Shown: positions 44,862 through 54,815 of the stretch, piece by piece
Layout of the letters: every line of letters begins with the position of its first letter
Position numbering within the stretch: position 1 is the stretch's first letter
Source of the DNA: Pelobium manganitolerans
GTDB taxonomy: Bacteria > Bacteroidota > Bacteroidia > Sphingobacteriales > Sphingobacteriaceae
Direction of reading: 5' to 3'
Length of the DNA stretch: 64,000 nucleotides
Assembly: GCF_003609575.1 (NCBI RefSeq)
Contig: NZ_MBTA01000027.1
Location: 186,001 to 250,000, forward strand
Made by a program: the position numbers and the translations under genes
The notes under the pieces: model-generated
Told to the model about the DNA's origin: nothing
The model's input: only the letters and a program-made list of their open reading frames with translations
Database searches by the model: none

Positions 44862-47800
44862 ATGCGGAAAACACAATCTATCCTATTATTCATCTTCTCG
44901 CTATTTTTAAATCTTCACACTGTTTTAGGTCAAAGCGTCAAAATAGGTGATATTGCGGATGGTGCATTTGGCCAAGGCTCAACTATTGCCGTGCCCATTA
45001 GTATTGAAGATGCCGATGGTAAACTGCCTGTAAACAACGTTTTCAAGCTGTTACTTTCGGATGCCGACGGCAGCTTTACTTCGCCTAAAGAAATTGGCGA
45101 GTACAAGGGCTTTTACAGCACTTTTGTTAATGGAACCATTCCGGCCAACTTAGCGCCCGGGCAATACCGCGTAAAAGTAAGTTATGGCGCCGGTTTAAGC
45201 AGCGAAGCTTCTGACCCATTCACAATAGCAGCAAAAAAAGGCCTCACAGCCGCTATTGATGCCAATGCCAACCAAACTATCAGCAATCAACCTAAAACAT
45301 TTGGCTTGTGCCAGCCCGAGCGTAGCAGCGTTTTCCGCTTCAGCAATAGCTCCACAGGTGCCAGCACCAAACTTACCGTTGTAGATAATAGGGACGGCAG
45401 CAGCGAAGAACTTGATTTTACCGACAAGCCAATATTAAGCGTTAATGCCGCCATGCGCGATTATACTTTATGGGTTTGGACAAAAAAAGACGGCGTAATT
45501 GCTACGCAGGCCTTCTTTTTAATCAACAATATTATTAAACCCGGTTTTAGTGCACCAGCTAACAGCACCGTTTGTTTGCCTGCCGATTTGCAATACGATA
45601 TTGAAACGGAGTCATCCAACGGCATTCAAAATAACTTCCCCGGCTACTCGTACCAAATTAATTGGGGCGACGGCGTGATAGAGGAAGTTACGCCTAATCA
45701 GATTATGGCTGCCAAATCTCAAATTAGTCACCGTTACGTACAATCATCCTGCGGTAAGCAAATCCGTATTAACGATGTTAATTATTACAACGTGTACGGT
45801 ATCATCTATCAGGTGAAAAGTCCGTTTTGCGGTTTGGTGAGCGTGCCTATCTCTACACAGTCTAAAGTGGTAACACAGCCCGAAAACCGTTTCAAACTTC
45901 CCGAGTCACTTTGTATCAATACCGCTATCACCATCCCCAACGGTTCTTTGCCGGGCGATAATCCAAGCGCTACCTCCCCAGAATGTGGTAACAGCAAAAA
46001 TTTATATTATTGGTATGTGGACGATGTAGCCATTACACCGCAAGGCGTGCCCATCAGCTACAATCTGCAACATGTTTTTGATACGCCGGGCTTTCATACC
46101 ATCCGTTTAGAGTCGCAAAGCTTTGCCGTGTGTGATGCAGCGCCTATTTCGCGTACCGTATATGTGCAAGAGGCCACCAAACCCGATTTTAGCCTTTCAG
46201 AAACTAAGGCTTGTGTTGGCGCAGAAATTTACGCCACAGATGCTTCCGTTTATGATTTGGACCCGAATGCCAGAAACAGCTACCACTGGCAGGTTGAAGG
46301 AAACGCCTACGAATTTATACAAGGCACAGATGCCAGCAGTAAAAATCCGGTCTTCCGCTTTAAACAGGCCGGTGTTTACAAAGTGAAGTTGCAAGTGCTT
46401 TCGCCCTGCAATGCGGCAGCGGTAGAAAAAACGGTGGTTATTAATGAAACACCTACCATCAAAGCCAACTGGGCCGAAAACCTTTGCGGAAAAAACCAGT
46501 TACTGAGCTTTGATGATAGAACCGGGAACGCCATGCAGACACTTTTTACCGGTACCAGCTTGGCAGAAAGCGATACTTACCAATGGGAAATCAGCGGAGG
46601 GCGCTTCAGCTTTAAAAACGGAAGCAACGAAAACTCTAAATATCCCAGCATTTTATTTGAAGATTTTGGAACCTACAAAATTGTGGTGCGCCAAGTAAAC
46701 AACTGCGGTTCAACGTCCTTAAACAAAAGCATCACTTTTAGCGAAGCGCCTACCGTAAATGCCGGCGCCAACCAAGAAATTTGCGCCAGCGGCGATGTAG
46801 CATTAGACGGCAAGGTGGAGGGCATTTACGAAAACTTGACCTGGACGGGCGGTACGGGAACTTTCCGGCCGTCGCGGAATGTGGCAAACCCAATCTATAC
46901 GCCATCCGAGACAGAACGTCAGCAGGGTAAGCTACAACTTTTGCTGTCGGTAAAAACCCAAAACAGCGCACCTTGCGATGTGGTAGAAGACGCTGTAGAA
47001 ATTACCATTAATCCGGCTATCCAAATTACAAGTGCCAAACAAATAAGCCTTTGCAGTGGCGAAAACCTTGATTACCAGCTCACAAGCAACGTAGCGCAAG
47101 CTACATATGAGTGGTTTTTAACCAAGGCAGAAAATGTAAATGGCGCTGTTGTTAAAGGTAGCGGAGCTATAAAAAGCAGGTTCGCTTGTGCAGATGTTAC
47201 TGCGGATGGCTATGCCATTTACCAAATTGTGGCTAAAAAAGGTAACTGCCTAAGTGATACGGCAACCCTGAAAGTTGAAGTAAAAACTAAGCCCACCTTC
47301 AGCGCTATGCCAAGCAGTGAAACCATCTGTTCGGGCAAAACGGTGGTTATTTTACTAAATTCTGCTTTCGCAGATTTAAAATACACCTGGACCAGCGTAG
47401 CTAGCGCAAAAATATCAGGCAACAGCCAAAACAATACATCTAAAGCATTAAAAGAGATTACAGAAACTTTGCTTAATGATGGCGACAGCACCGGCACGGT
47501 CACTTACACCATTGTACCGCAAAACAGCACCGGCTGCGCCGGAGATCCGGTTACACTAACTTTGTACGTTTCTGCATCGGGGGGTGTAACAACTTTCTCG
47601 CCGGACAGGACCGCGGGTTGTTCGCCATTGAAAATCACTTTTAAAAACAACACCAAAGGTTCGGCAAATAAGTATTTCTGGGATTTTGGCGACGGCATCA
47701 CCTACCAAAGCAACAGTAACCAGCCTGTGCAACATACTTACAACAGCCCGGTAACCAAAGTTTTTACCGCAAAACTGACTACAGAAACAGATTGTGGCGT

Positions 47801-48923
47801 ATATACCAGCCAATATGTAATCCGTGTTTCGCCAAACACGGTTGAGCCAGAACTGGTGGTAAACGGCGACCAGTACGAAGGTTGTGCGCCGCATACGGTG
47901 CAATTTTTCAATAACTCTAAGGGCGCAACCTTTTATAAATATGATTTCGGCGACGGAACCATTATTGAAGGCAACCAATCGCCAGAAACCATTAACCATA
48001 CTTTTAGCCAAGGCGGTACTTACGTGGTAAAACTAACGGCTTCCAACGGCTGCTCGGACACTACTACCACAGAAACCATCCGCGTGTTCCCCAATGCTAA
48101 AAGTGCGTTTTTTGTGCGCAGCAGTGGCACCTGCGATTCGGTAAACGTTCAGTTTGAAAACCAAAGCACCGGCGCCATCTCGTACCTATGGGATTTTGGC
48201 GATGGCGAAACCTCCACGGCAAAAAATCCGGTGCACCTGTATCGCGGCAGCAAAAGCAGTTACAGCGTGAAACTCATCAGTTACAGTGCTTTCGCTTGCG
48301 CAGATACTTTAGAAAAAATAGACCTTATCCATGTTGGTAATACGCCACAGCCCAAGTTTGTGGTATCGCCGGGACTTACTATCCAATACCCTAACTATCG
48401 TTTTACCTTTAAAAATGAAACAGTAGGCGACACTAAATCCTATTTGTGGGAGTTTGGCGATGGACAAAGTGCTACCGGGATGGATGCCGAACACAGCTAC
48501 GCAGATACAGGCAGTTACAAAGTGAAACTTACTGCTGTTAATGCCAACGGCTGTAGCAACAGCCTAGAGCAAACCGTTAAAATCCTGGGTGTACCGGGCA
48601 GTTTGTTTATCCCCAACGCATTTATGCCTAACAGTTTGGTAGATGAAATACGCGTGTTTAAGCCAAAAGGATCGGGCATGGCCGAGTGGCATTTCCGCAT
48701 TTTTAACAAATGGGGCCAACTCATCTGGGAAACTACAGCTTTAGACGATAAAGGCAGGCCGGTTGAAGGCTGGGACGGTCTGATGTACGGCGATAAAGCA
48801 CCACAGGGCATTTACTTTTGGGAAGCATCTGCAAAATTCATTAACGGAACCGAGTGGGCGGGCATGAGCTATCGCGAAGGCGCAGAACCTAAAAAAGCAG
48901 GCACACTAAATCTAATACGCTAA
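44862..48923 (+). CDS. Large PKD-domain secreted protein with T9SS type B (CHU_C) C-terminus
   Basis: This 1353-residue exported protein has a signal peptide (1-23, cleavage near VLGQ). Several PKD-like repeats are clearest at about 937-946 (WDFGDGITY), 1026 (YDFGDGTII), 1108 (WDFGDGETS) and 1195 (WEFGDGQSA). Earlier Ig-like units contain paired cysteines. The last ~108 residues (from about 1246: PGSLFIPNAFMPN, RIFNKWGQLIWET, GWDGLMYGDKAPQGIYFW) form the gliding-motility-type CHU_C domain used as a type IX secretion signal. It probably works as a cell-surface adhesin. The PorP/SprF gene follows 20 bases downstream. Confidence 0.9.
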   Translation: MRKTQSILLFIFSLFLNLHTVLGQSVKIGDIADGAFGQGSTIAVPISIEDADGKLPVNNVFKLLLSDADGSFTSPKEIGEYKGFYSTFVNGTIPANLAPGQYRVKVSYGAGLSSEASDPFTIAAKKGLTAAIDANANQTISNQPKTFGLCQPERSSVFRFSNSSTGASTKLTVVDNRDGSSEELDFTDKPILSVNAAMRDYTLWVWTKKDGVIATQAFFLINNIIKPGFSAPANSTVCLPADLQYDIETESSNGIQNNFPGYSYQINWGDGVIEEVTPNQIMAAKSQISHRYVQSSCGKQIRINDVNYYNVYGIIYQVKSPFCGLVSVPISTQSKVVTQPENRFKLPESLCINTAITIPNGSLPGDNPSATSPECGNSKNLYYWYVDDVAITPQGVPISYNLQHVFDTPGFHTIRLESQSFAVCDAAPISRTVYVQEATKPDFSLSETKACVGAEIYATDASVYDLDPNARNSYHWQVEGNAYEFIQGTDASSKNPVFRFKQAGVYKVKLQVLSPCNAAAVEKTVVINETPTIKANWAENLCGKNQLLSFDDRTGNAMQTLFTGTSLAESDTYQWEISGGRFSFKNGSNENSKYPSILFEDFGTYKIVVRQVNNCGSTSLNKSITFSEAPTVNAGANQEICASGDVALDGKVEGIYENLTWTGGTGTFRPSRNVANPIYTPSETERQQGKLQLLLSVKTQNSAPCDVVEDAVEITINPAIQITSAKQISLCSGENLDYQLTSNVAQATYEWFLTKAENVNGAVVKGSGAIKSRFACADVTADGYAIYQIVAKKGNCLSDTATLKVEVKTKPTFSAMPSSETICSGKTVVILLNSAFADLKYTWTSVASAKISGNSQNNTSKALKEITETLLNDGDSTGTVTYTIVPQNSTGCAGDPVTLTLYVSASGGVTTFSPDRTAGCSPLKITFKNNTKGSANKYFWDFGDGITYQSNSNQPVQHTYNSPVTKVFTAKLTTETDCGVYTSQYVIRVSPNTVEPELVVNGDQYEGCAPHTVQFFNNSKGATFYKYDFGDGTIIEGNQSPETINHTFSQGGTYVVKLTASNGCSDTTTTETIRVFPNAKSAFFVRSSGTCDSVNVQFENQSTGAISYLWDFGDGETSTAKNPVHLYRGSKSSYSVKLISYSAFACADTLEKIDLIHVGNTPQPKFVVSPGLTIQYPNYRFTFKNETVGDTKSYLWEFGDGQSATGMDAEHSYADTGSYKVKLTAVNANGCSNSLEQTVKILGVPGSLFIPNAFMPNSLVDEIRVFKPKGSGMAEWHFRIFNKWGQLIWETTALDDKGRPVEGWDGLMYGDKAPQGIYFWEASAKFINGTEWAGMSYREGAEPKKAGTLNLIR

Positions 48924-48943
48924 AATCAATTGAAAAACACACT

Positions 48944-49936
48944 ATGAAAAAATTAATTTTCACGTTTTTTTGCCTTTGGGCGATGAACACTCAAGCGCAA
49001 GACCATATCTTTTCGCAGTTTTATAATGCGCCAAGCTACCTTAATCCCGCCTTAACAGGTCAGTTTGACGGGTCTTTCCGCATGAACATGATTTACCGCA
49101 ACCAGTGGTCGTCTATCGGTGGCGAGCTAAGTTATGTTTCGGTTTCTGCCGATTATAAGCTTCCAAACGGCGCCGGCGGTGTTGGCCTGCTGGCTAACAG
49201 CTCGTCGGAAGGCATTGCTTACCTGCGCAAAAACAGCTTATCGGCACTTTATGCCTATATCATTGGCGATGAACGCTTTTCTGCTTCTTTTGGCTTGCAG
49301 GGAGGGGTTACTAACAGAAGCATGGATTTTAGCAAATTGGTTTTCTCGGACCAATTGGATTTACGTCTGGGCTTTACCGGTACCGAATCTATGGCAGAAA
49401 AACCTTTTAACGACAATAAATATTATTTTGATGCCGGAGCAGGCGCCAACTTCGTTTGGGGGAAACTGATGCTGGGCGGTTCGGTATTGCACCTTAACAA
49501 ACCCGATGAGTCTTTTAGCGGCAGCAAAGTGCCAACCCCTATCCGCACGGCCGCCTATATGAGCTACAAGGTAGATTTAAGTGGCGACGGAAGCGAGAAT
49601 ATGTTGTTGGTGCCTTCGGTGGTTTATTATAACCAAGCAAAAGCAACATCCATGAGTGCCGGCATGCAGTTTAAATATAACGGCGTAAACGCAGGTTTGT
49701 GGTACCGCGCCGGTGGCGATTATAAAAGCGATGCCATTGTGCTTTCTTTCATTTTCGATATTTTCACCAAGCGCGAGAAAAACCAAAAAATGCGCTTAGG
49801 CATCAGCCATGATGCTACCATGAACAAACTGAACTACGGCAACACCAGCGGTACCACAGAAATAAGCGTTGGCTTTGAAACCGGCGAAAACCGCGAACAA
49901 GAATTTGGTGCCGGCAGATGTTATGAGTTTTATTAG
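48944..49936 (+). CDS. Type IX secretion PorP/SprF family membrane protein
   Basis: The 330-residue barrel protein opens with a signal peptide (cleaved after TQAQ) and the family start DHIFSQFYNAPSYLNPALTG. RMNMIYRNQWSSIGG and SADYKLPNGAGGVGLLANSS follow, ending EQEFGAGRCYEFY. PorP/SprF proteins are outer-membrane partners of type IX secreted adhesins and are usually encoded right after them, as here. They often anchor the type B C-terminal domain. The two genes almost certainly share a transcript. Confidence 0.92.
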   Translation: MKKLIFTFFCLWAMNTQAQDHIFSQFYNAPSYLNPALTGQFDGSFRMNMIYRNQWSSIGGELSYVSVSADYKLPNGAGGVGLLANSSSEGIAYLRKNSLSALYAYIIGDERFSASFGLQGGVTNRSMDFSKLVFSDQLDLRLGFTGTESMAEKPFNDNKYYFDAGAGANFVWGKLMLGGSVLHLNKPDESFSGSKVPTPIRTAAYMSYKVDLSGDGSENMLLVPSVVYYNQAKATSMSAGMQFKYNGVNAGLWYRAGGDYKSDAIVLSFIFDIFTKREKNQKMRLGISHDATMNKLNYGNTSGTTEISVGFETGENREQEFGAGRCYEFY

Positions 49937-50022
49937 TATTGGGTAGTGGGTATTGGGTAGTGAGTATTGAGTAGTGGGTATTGAGTTCGTTTTAGATTCT
50001 CACATCTCATATCTCAAATCTC
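49937..50022. repeat. Low-complexity direct repeats after porP
   Basis: Units of about 11-12 bases, of the form GGGTAGTGGGTATT with small variations, repeat several times from 49937 to about 49987. A second low-complexity CTCATATCTC tract follows. No gene or terminator is evident. Confidence 0.7.
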
Positions 50023-51090
50023 CTATCTCATATTCGTTTTCGGGAACAGCACTTTGTCGGGGTGTTTTTTCAGCTCTTCCATAATTACATCAAAGAGCTG
50101 TCTTTTTACCCGGCTAGATTTTTTAGGCTCAACCAAATAGCGGACAACTACCTGTACCCAAGTATTTCCATCTGCACGGAGGGTGACAGAAGGATATTCG
50201 TTCACGTCAAATTCGTCAACAGGGGTATCGTCCAATATTTTTTTGAAACGTTTTACGCGCCTTATCATCGCCTCCCCTATTTCTTGCTGTGCCACGCGTT
50301 TTATAGTTTCTGATGTAAATTTAAAATCGCTTTCAAAAGCAATGTAAAAATTCAGCTCGTTCCAGATGAAGGGAAATAAAGGCCAAGAGTAATTGTAAAC
50401 ATATTCATCAAACACCTTAGAGTTTACAAAGCGGATAATGCGCCCGCTGGGATGATCGCTGGAAAGGTAATCGCCACGCACCTCCCACAAAGTAGTATCA
50501 AAATAGCTCACATTAATCACATCGCCATAAACATCTCCAATGCGTATGCGGTCGCCCACTTCGTAAGGTCTTCTAATCAGAATGTAAATCCACCCGAAAA
50601 AACTGGTGATAGGATTTTGTAGCGCAAAGCCCAAAATAAGCGACACAATGCCGAAAGACACCATGGCGGTGTACCAATTGGCAAATAGCACCGATAAAAC
50701 AATGGCCATAGCCAACAAACCAGCAAAGAGGTTGGCTATACGCTCAAAATTAAACAAGGTAGTTTTATCGGAAATCTTGCGTCCGAAGACTTTTTTTAAC
50801 AAACGGTTGGCCAGCAAAACCAAACAAATGAACATGGCCGCCAGCACTATTTTTTGCGCAAGCGGAAGGTACAGTTGCGGCACAGGAAGTATTTTGAATT
50901 TTAAAAGATAAAAAAGCGTGGCACAAACTGCAAATATCAGGGCCGACAGGCCCAGCAAGGGTGCCTGCTTCTTAACGCTTTCTCCTACTTTTTTTGGATT
51001 GTTACCATGCTCGTTCAAAGCTTTTTGCACTTTTTCATCATTCTTGATGTGCGCAAGCTCGTGTTCTTCTATAGGTTCTGATGTTTGCAT
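50023..51090 (-). CDS. Mechanosensitive ion channel, MscS family
   Basis: The 355-residue protein has at least three TM helices (about 50-190) and the pore-lining helix with SFGIVSLILGFALQNPITS. The cytosolic MscS beta domain follows, with FGWIYILIRRPYEVGDRIRI. It probably releases osmolytes on hypo-osmotic shock. The ATG at 51090 is preferred over a TTG at 51117, which would add MYSSTKLSD. It is an extended form with an N-terminal acidic segment (EEHELAHIKNDEKVQ). No operon partner is visible. Confidence 0.85.
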   Translation of the reverse strand: MQTSEPIEEHELAHIKNDEKVQKALNEHGNNPKKVGESVKKQAPLLGLSALIFAVCATLFYLLKFKILPVPQLYLPLAQKIVLAAMFICLVLLANRLLKKVFGRKISDKTTLFNFERIANLFAGLLAMAIVLSVLFANWYTAMVSFGIVSLILGFALQNPITSFFGWIYILIRRPYEVGDRIRIGDVYGDVINVSYFDTTLWEVRGDYLSSDHPSGRIIRFVNSKVFDEYVYNYSWPLFPFIWNELNFYIAFESDFKFTSETIKRVAQQEIGEAMIRRVKRFKKILDDTPVDEFDVNEYPSVTLRADGNTWVQVVVRYLVEPKKSSRVKRQLFDVIMEELKKHPDKVLFPKTNMR

Positions 51091-51181
51091 ATCGCTTAAT
51101 TTTGTAGAGCTGTACAAAATTTAAACCAAGCTGGGGGGAGTAGCCAACACACTTGCAATGATTGTATCGAAATTAAAACAC

Positions 51182-51215
51182 AAAAAAAACCGCAAGAGCA
51201 AAACTTACGGTTTTC
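51182..51215 (-). terminator. Terminator of the small lipoprotein gene
   Basis: On the minus strand AAACCGTAAG and CTTGCGGTTT pair with one mismatch around a 7-base loop, then run into eight T. Confidence 0.8.
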
Positions 51216-51238
51216 GATGAATGGTAAAGAATAAGCAC

Positions 51239-51466
51239 TTACCTGTTTGGCATAGTGGTGTTACTGGTATCGGTGCCTAAAGTGTCCATTTGCTGGCCAT
51301 TCATATCGGTGCTGTCTGCTACATCACCCATGGTACCCGTGCCCGAGTTAACCGCGTTCAAAGAATCGCTTGTGTCGTCTGCTGAGTTTCTGTTCGAGTT
51401 ACATGCTGCCAGCGTAAAACCCGCCAACATCAAAATAGAACCTGCTTTTAAAAAAGTGTTTTTCAT
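51239..51466 (-). CDS. Small Ser/Thr/Asp-rich lipoprotein
   Basis: From the ATG at 51466 the product is 75 residues. The signal MKNTFLKAGSILMLAGFTLAAC ends with a lipobox cysteine; the mature part is polar and repetitive (NSNRNSADDTSDSLNAVNSG). It lacks any domain I recognise. A longer frame to 51532 starts at GTG and adds hydrophobic residues before the signal, so it is rejected. Similar short lipoproteins are common in Sphingobacteriaceae. Function unknown. Confidence 0.65.
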   Translation of the reverse strand: MKNTFLKAGSILMLAGFTLAACNSNRNSADDTSDSLNAVNSGTGTMGDVADSTDMNGQQMDTLGTDTSNTTMPNR

Positions 51467-51590
51467 GATGATTGCTTTGATTATGAAATTTTTAAGATAA
51501 ATATCTGTTCTTACAAACACATAGCATACCAAACCGCAGGGGATAAATACGCTTATTGAGTTGCGGTAACTACTTTTTAATAAGTGAACA

Positions 51591-54500
51591 TCAATTAGTT
51601 TGGTGCGGACAATTTAAAAATTCTTGCAATAATATATTGCCAACATAGGTCTCCGAATTCTCTTTCTGAAAAAACACATTCACATTATTAAAATCTTCAA
51701 TGGACAAATGACCCTTCCACTGCACCTCTAGGTACGAGGTGTTAGAAATAATGTAGGAATCTAACTCTATACCGCTTTCAATAACCTGTGGTTGTATTTT
51801 TTCCTTAATGACTTTATGAAACTGAATTTTTGGATCATTAATCCCTTTAGAATTACGTATCCCTTTTGGATCAATAAATTTGATGTGTTGTTTCCCGCCT
51901 CTAATAATCCATAATATAAAATCCGGATAGAAATTATTTCCATCTGTAAAAAAACCTAAGCCCTTTTTACTTTGGTTGCGCAGCACATGTACTTCTATTT
52001 CTCTCAGCGATTCCTGATTTTTTAAAGTGTAATCTACCAAATCATCTAAAAACTGCTTCTCAGACACGTCTAAGGCTATCGGACTTACCTGTATTTGGTT
52101 TTGATAGTTTTTGCCCAGATAAACCAAAGGTTTATACAAATGCAGTAGATTGTCGAAGGCACTGGCTTCTGATGCTATTTGGATGTTAGAGAAAGCTGGT
52201 TCTAAAACCGTTGTTTTCAACTCTTCAATTTTGTTTTGAAACTGCGCAACGTCTTCCTCGGTATTTAACCTAAAATCATATTCTAGTATAAAATTCTCAT
52301 CGGCACCATTTAAAATAATAGCTTCTACGTGATTGGAATGGAATTCGTTTTTGTAAAAGAGATAAAACTGCTCAATGTATTTTTTCAACAAAGTAATGGC
52401 TAACTCTTGCCAAATAGCGACATTTTCATATTTCGTAAATTCTAAATGGTGTGCCGGAATATACAGGTTGTACCATGATACATTTTGCAAGATGGTTTTT
52501 AAATCTGCTAACTGTAGGCTTAAATTGTGGTAACTTTTATCTGCTTTAAAATTCTGTATTTCCAGATAAACAGCATTCCAATTCAATAAAGAAATATGAT
52601 TGCTGTTTAAAAAACCTCTGTTTTTGGTCAATGCTACAGCCGAAGGTTTTTTCTCCAGAATATCAATCTTAGGATACCAATCGAGCTCTATCAACTTTCC
52701 GTCAAACAATTTCTCATTGTAAATCAGCGGAACTAAAATATTCCGTTTAAAGTTTTCGCTTTCCTTAACGGCAATGAGTTTCAGTTTGTTTTGCTTTACA
52801 ATTTTCTTTTGCTCAGTAGGAATTTTAATGGTAATCCAAGACGAATCATTTACCGGCAAACCTTCTTCTTCTAAAAACGATTTAAATTGCTCCATGTAGT
52901 CGGCTTTTACACCAAAGATTTGTAGCGTTTCTAAATGGCGAAGCAAAGACTTGATTTGTTTGATGGTTTCTGGTTTTTGATAATCGTCTAAACCTGTAGA
53001 ACGTTTTAGAGAAAATTGATACCCTTTTAATCTAACGCCTCTACCAAACAACTGTATAATTTGCGAACCTTCACTTTTACCAACATTCATTAGCCCCATT
53101 GACGAAACCCGCCACGAAGACCAGCCTTCTGAGAATTTCTTGGATCCAATAAGTAAATTAATGGGAGAAGTATCTTCATTGATTTTTTTGAAAAGAGAAT
53201 CTGAAAAGTCTTTCTCAGTTCCTAAAACATTATTGGTAATGGCCAATTGATACAACGTTTTTTCATCACCTACATTGATGACACCGAAGTAATCGCTATC
53301 GCCGACACGCAATCCCAATTCGCCTTCTGCACCTTTCAGATTGTCTAGATATAAATTAGCACCAATGGTTGTATTATTGAAAACCAGTTCGTTGATTTGG
53401 TTGAAAATGGTTGGTGCATCCAGATTTTGTTCCAGCAAATAACTGAAAGATGTTTCAAAAATGGAATAGCCCTTTTTATCGACCAATCCGGCTTTGTTAT
53501 TGACTACTTCATCTATTTGCTGAATAGAAACAGTTGGGTTTTTCAAGAAATCTGTCAAGAAATAAATAATTTCCAAAACATCGGAAACTTCTTTGCCTCC
53601 TTCTTTCCGCACGGCATTTACTTTTCCCCCTACAAAAACCCACAATGGCTTGTGTAAGAGAAAATCTCTTAACGCTGTTTTTTGCTCTTTAAACAATAAT
53701 TGTTGCTGGAAAAAAGAAACCAAATTAGCCGTTAGATACAATTTTCTGTATCGGTCGTCGTCATCTTTTAAGTTCAGAATCCGGTAATCTTTACCATAAC
53801 CGTCTTCGTAGAAATATTTATAAGAATAATCAAACAGGATACTCTTGGCGTATTCCTGTGTGAATTCCGTTTTTTTAGCACCTGAAGATGCGTTGATAGC
53901 TTGCCCAAAAGTGGCTGAATATTCAAAGGCAAAACCGGTTTGGCTCAGTTTATCTCTGTATTTTTTCCAGCTGTCGCCACTCATTCCGCCGTGACCTTCA
54001 TCAATCAAAACCAAATTGTCCGTCTCAAAACTTTCTACCGCAACGGTTTTGTCGCCACTGTTTTCTGCCAGTTTGGTAATTTCCAACACTTCTACTTCTT
54101 TACCCGAAAACATTCCCGAACTGCTTTTGCTGAAACTGTTGGCTTGGATGTTTGATTTGGCAAACTCCTCCAAATGCTGTTTGCTCAAGCCTTCGTTGGG
54201 TGTGATGAGCAAAACTTTATTCTGATGATGCTGATTGTAATGATTGGCGTAATGCAGGTATTGCTTGATGTTGATGTGCATCAGCAAGGTTTTCCCCGAA
54301 CCGGTAGCATTCCAAAAAGCTAATTTGTTTAAGCTTTCCAGCGTAAATTTTGAAGCCGTGAAAACATCCTTATCTTTTTTCTTTCCTGTGCCGGTCAGCG
54401 TCAGTTTTGAATTAAATTCAGCGACATACTCATTCAAATCTGCCAGCAATTTCACCTTATTCTGAAAGTACTTATCCAAATACACCTCTGTAAATAATAG

Positions 54501-54815
54501 CGAGAGATATTGAAAATACTTCCAGGTAATCTGTTTTTCCCTATTTTCAGAAATCTCTTTGGTGTAACGCACAATGTTTTCATCGTAGGTTTGCAACATG
54601 GTGGGTGTCAACTGCTCCGAGCCGTACAAATGACTGATGAGCGTTTGCAGATACATGGTGTTGCCTTCTTCGGTATAACCTTCGTTTACAGAAAGCTTCA
54701 AATCCGTAAAAATCTCAACGCCTTTTTTACCAATTATTTTTTTGCCGATACTGTCTATCCCAAAAAGCGACAGCATGTATTTATTGAGTACGAGTTTATC
54801 GTGGAAGTTTGCCAT
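51591..54815 (-). CDS. Type III Res-like helicase with PD-(D/E)XK nuclease signature
   Basis: The 1074-residue protein has SF2 motifs: Walker A NATGSGKTLL (169-178), DEGHGG (272-277) in place of DEAD, SATF (300-303) and motif VI QIIQLFGRGVRLKG (about 584-597). Near the C-terminus YPDFILWIIRGG and KFIDPKG (about 965-985) form a PD-(D/E)XK nuclease pattern, as in type III Res subunits. It should cleave unmodified DNA using ATP-driven translocation. Its ATG shares the A of the upstream gene's TGA stop, so it is translated in a coupled fashion with the AlbA_2 protein. It is the last gene of the operon. Confidence 0.85.
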   Translation of the reverse strand: MANFHDKLVLNKYMLSLFGIDSIGKKIIGKKGVEIFTDLKLSVNEGYTEEGNTMYLQTLISHLYGSEQLTPTMLQTYDENIVRYTKEISENREKQITWKYFQYLSLLFTEVYLDKYFQNKVKLLADLNEYVAEFNSKLTLTGTGKKKDKDVFTASKFTLESLNKLAFWNATGSGKTLLMHINIKQYLHYANHYNQHHQNKVLLITPNEGLSKQHLEEFAKSNIQANSFSKSSSGMFSGKEVEVLEITKLAENSGDKTVAVESFETDNLVLIDEGHGGMSGDSWKKYRDKLSQTGFAFEYSATFGQAINASSGAKKTEFTQEYAKSILFDYSYKYFYEDGYGKDYRILNLKDDDDRYRKLYLTANLVSFFQQQLLFKEQKTALRDFLLHKPLWVFVGGKVNAVRKEGGKEVSDVLEIIYFLTDFLKNPTVSIQQIDEVVNNKAGLVDKKGYSIFETSFSYLLEQNLDAPTIFNQINELVFNNTTIGANLYLDNLKGAEGELGLRVGDSDYFGVINVGDEKTLYQLAITNNVLGTEKDFSDSLFKKINEDTSPINLLIGSKKFSEGWSSWRVSSMGLMNVGKSEGSQIIQLFGRGVRLKGYQFSLKRSTGLDDYQKPETIKQIKSLLRHLETLQIFGVKADYMEQFKSFLEEEGLPVNDSSWITIKIPTEQKKIVKQNKLKLIAVKESENFKRNILVPLIYNEKLFDGKLIELDWYPKIDILEKKPSAVALTKNRGFLNSNHISLLNWNAVYLEIQNFKADKSYHNLSLQLADLKTILQNVSWYNLYIPAHHLEFTKYENVAIWQELAITLLKKYIEQFYLFYKNEFHSNHVEAIILNGADENFILEYDFRLNTEEDVAQFQNKIEELKTTVLEPAFSNIQIASEASAFDNLLHLYKPLVYLGKNYQNQIQVSPIALDVSEKQFLDDLVDYTLKNQESLREIEVHVLRNQSKKGLGFFTDGNNFYPDFILWIIRGGKQHIKFIDPKGIRNSKGINDPKIQFHKVIKEKIQPQVIESGIELDSYIISNTSYLEVQWKGHLSIEDFNNVNVFFQKENSETYVGNILLQEFLNCPHQTN

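Noticed and set aside
47556-48011. 151-codon antisense frame
   Set aside because: It is the shadow of the PKD protein gene on the opposite strand; composition is not protein-like.
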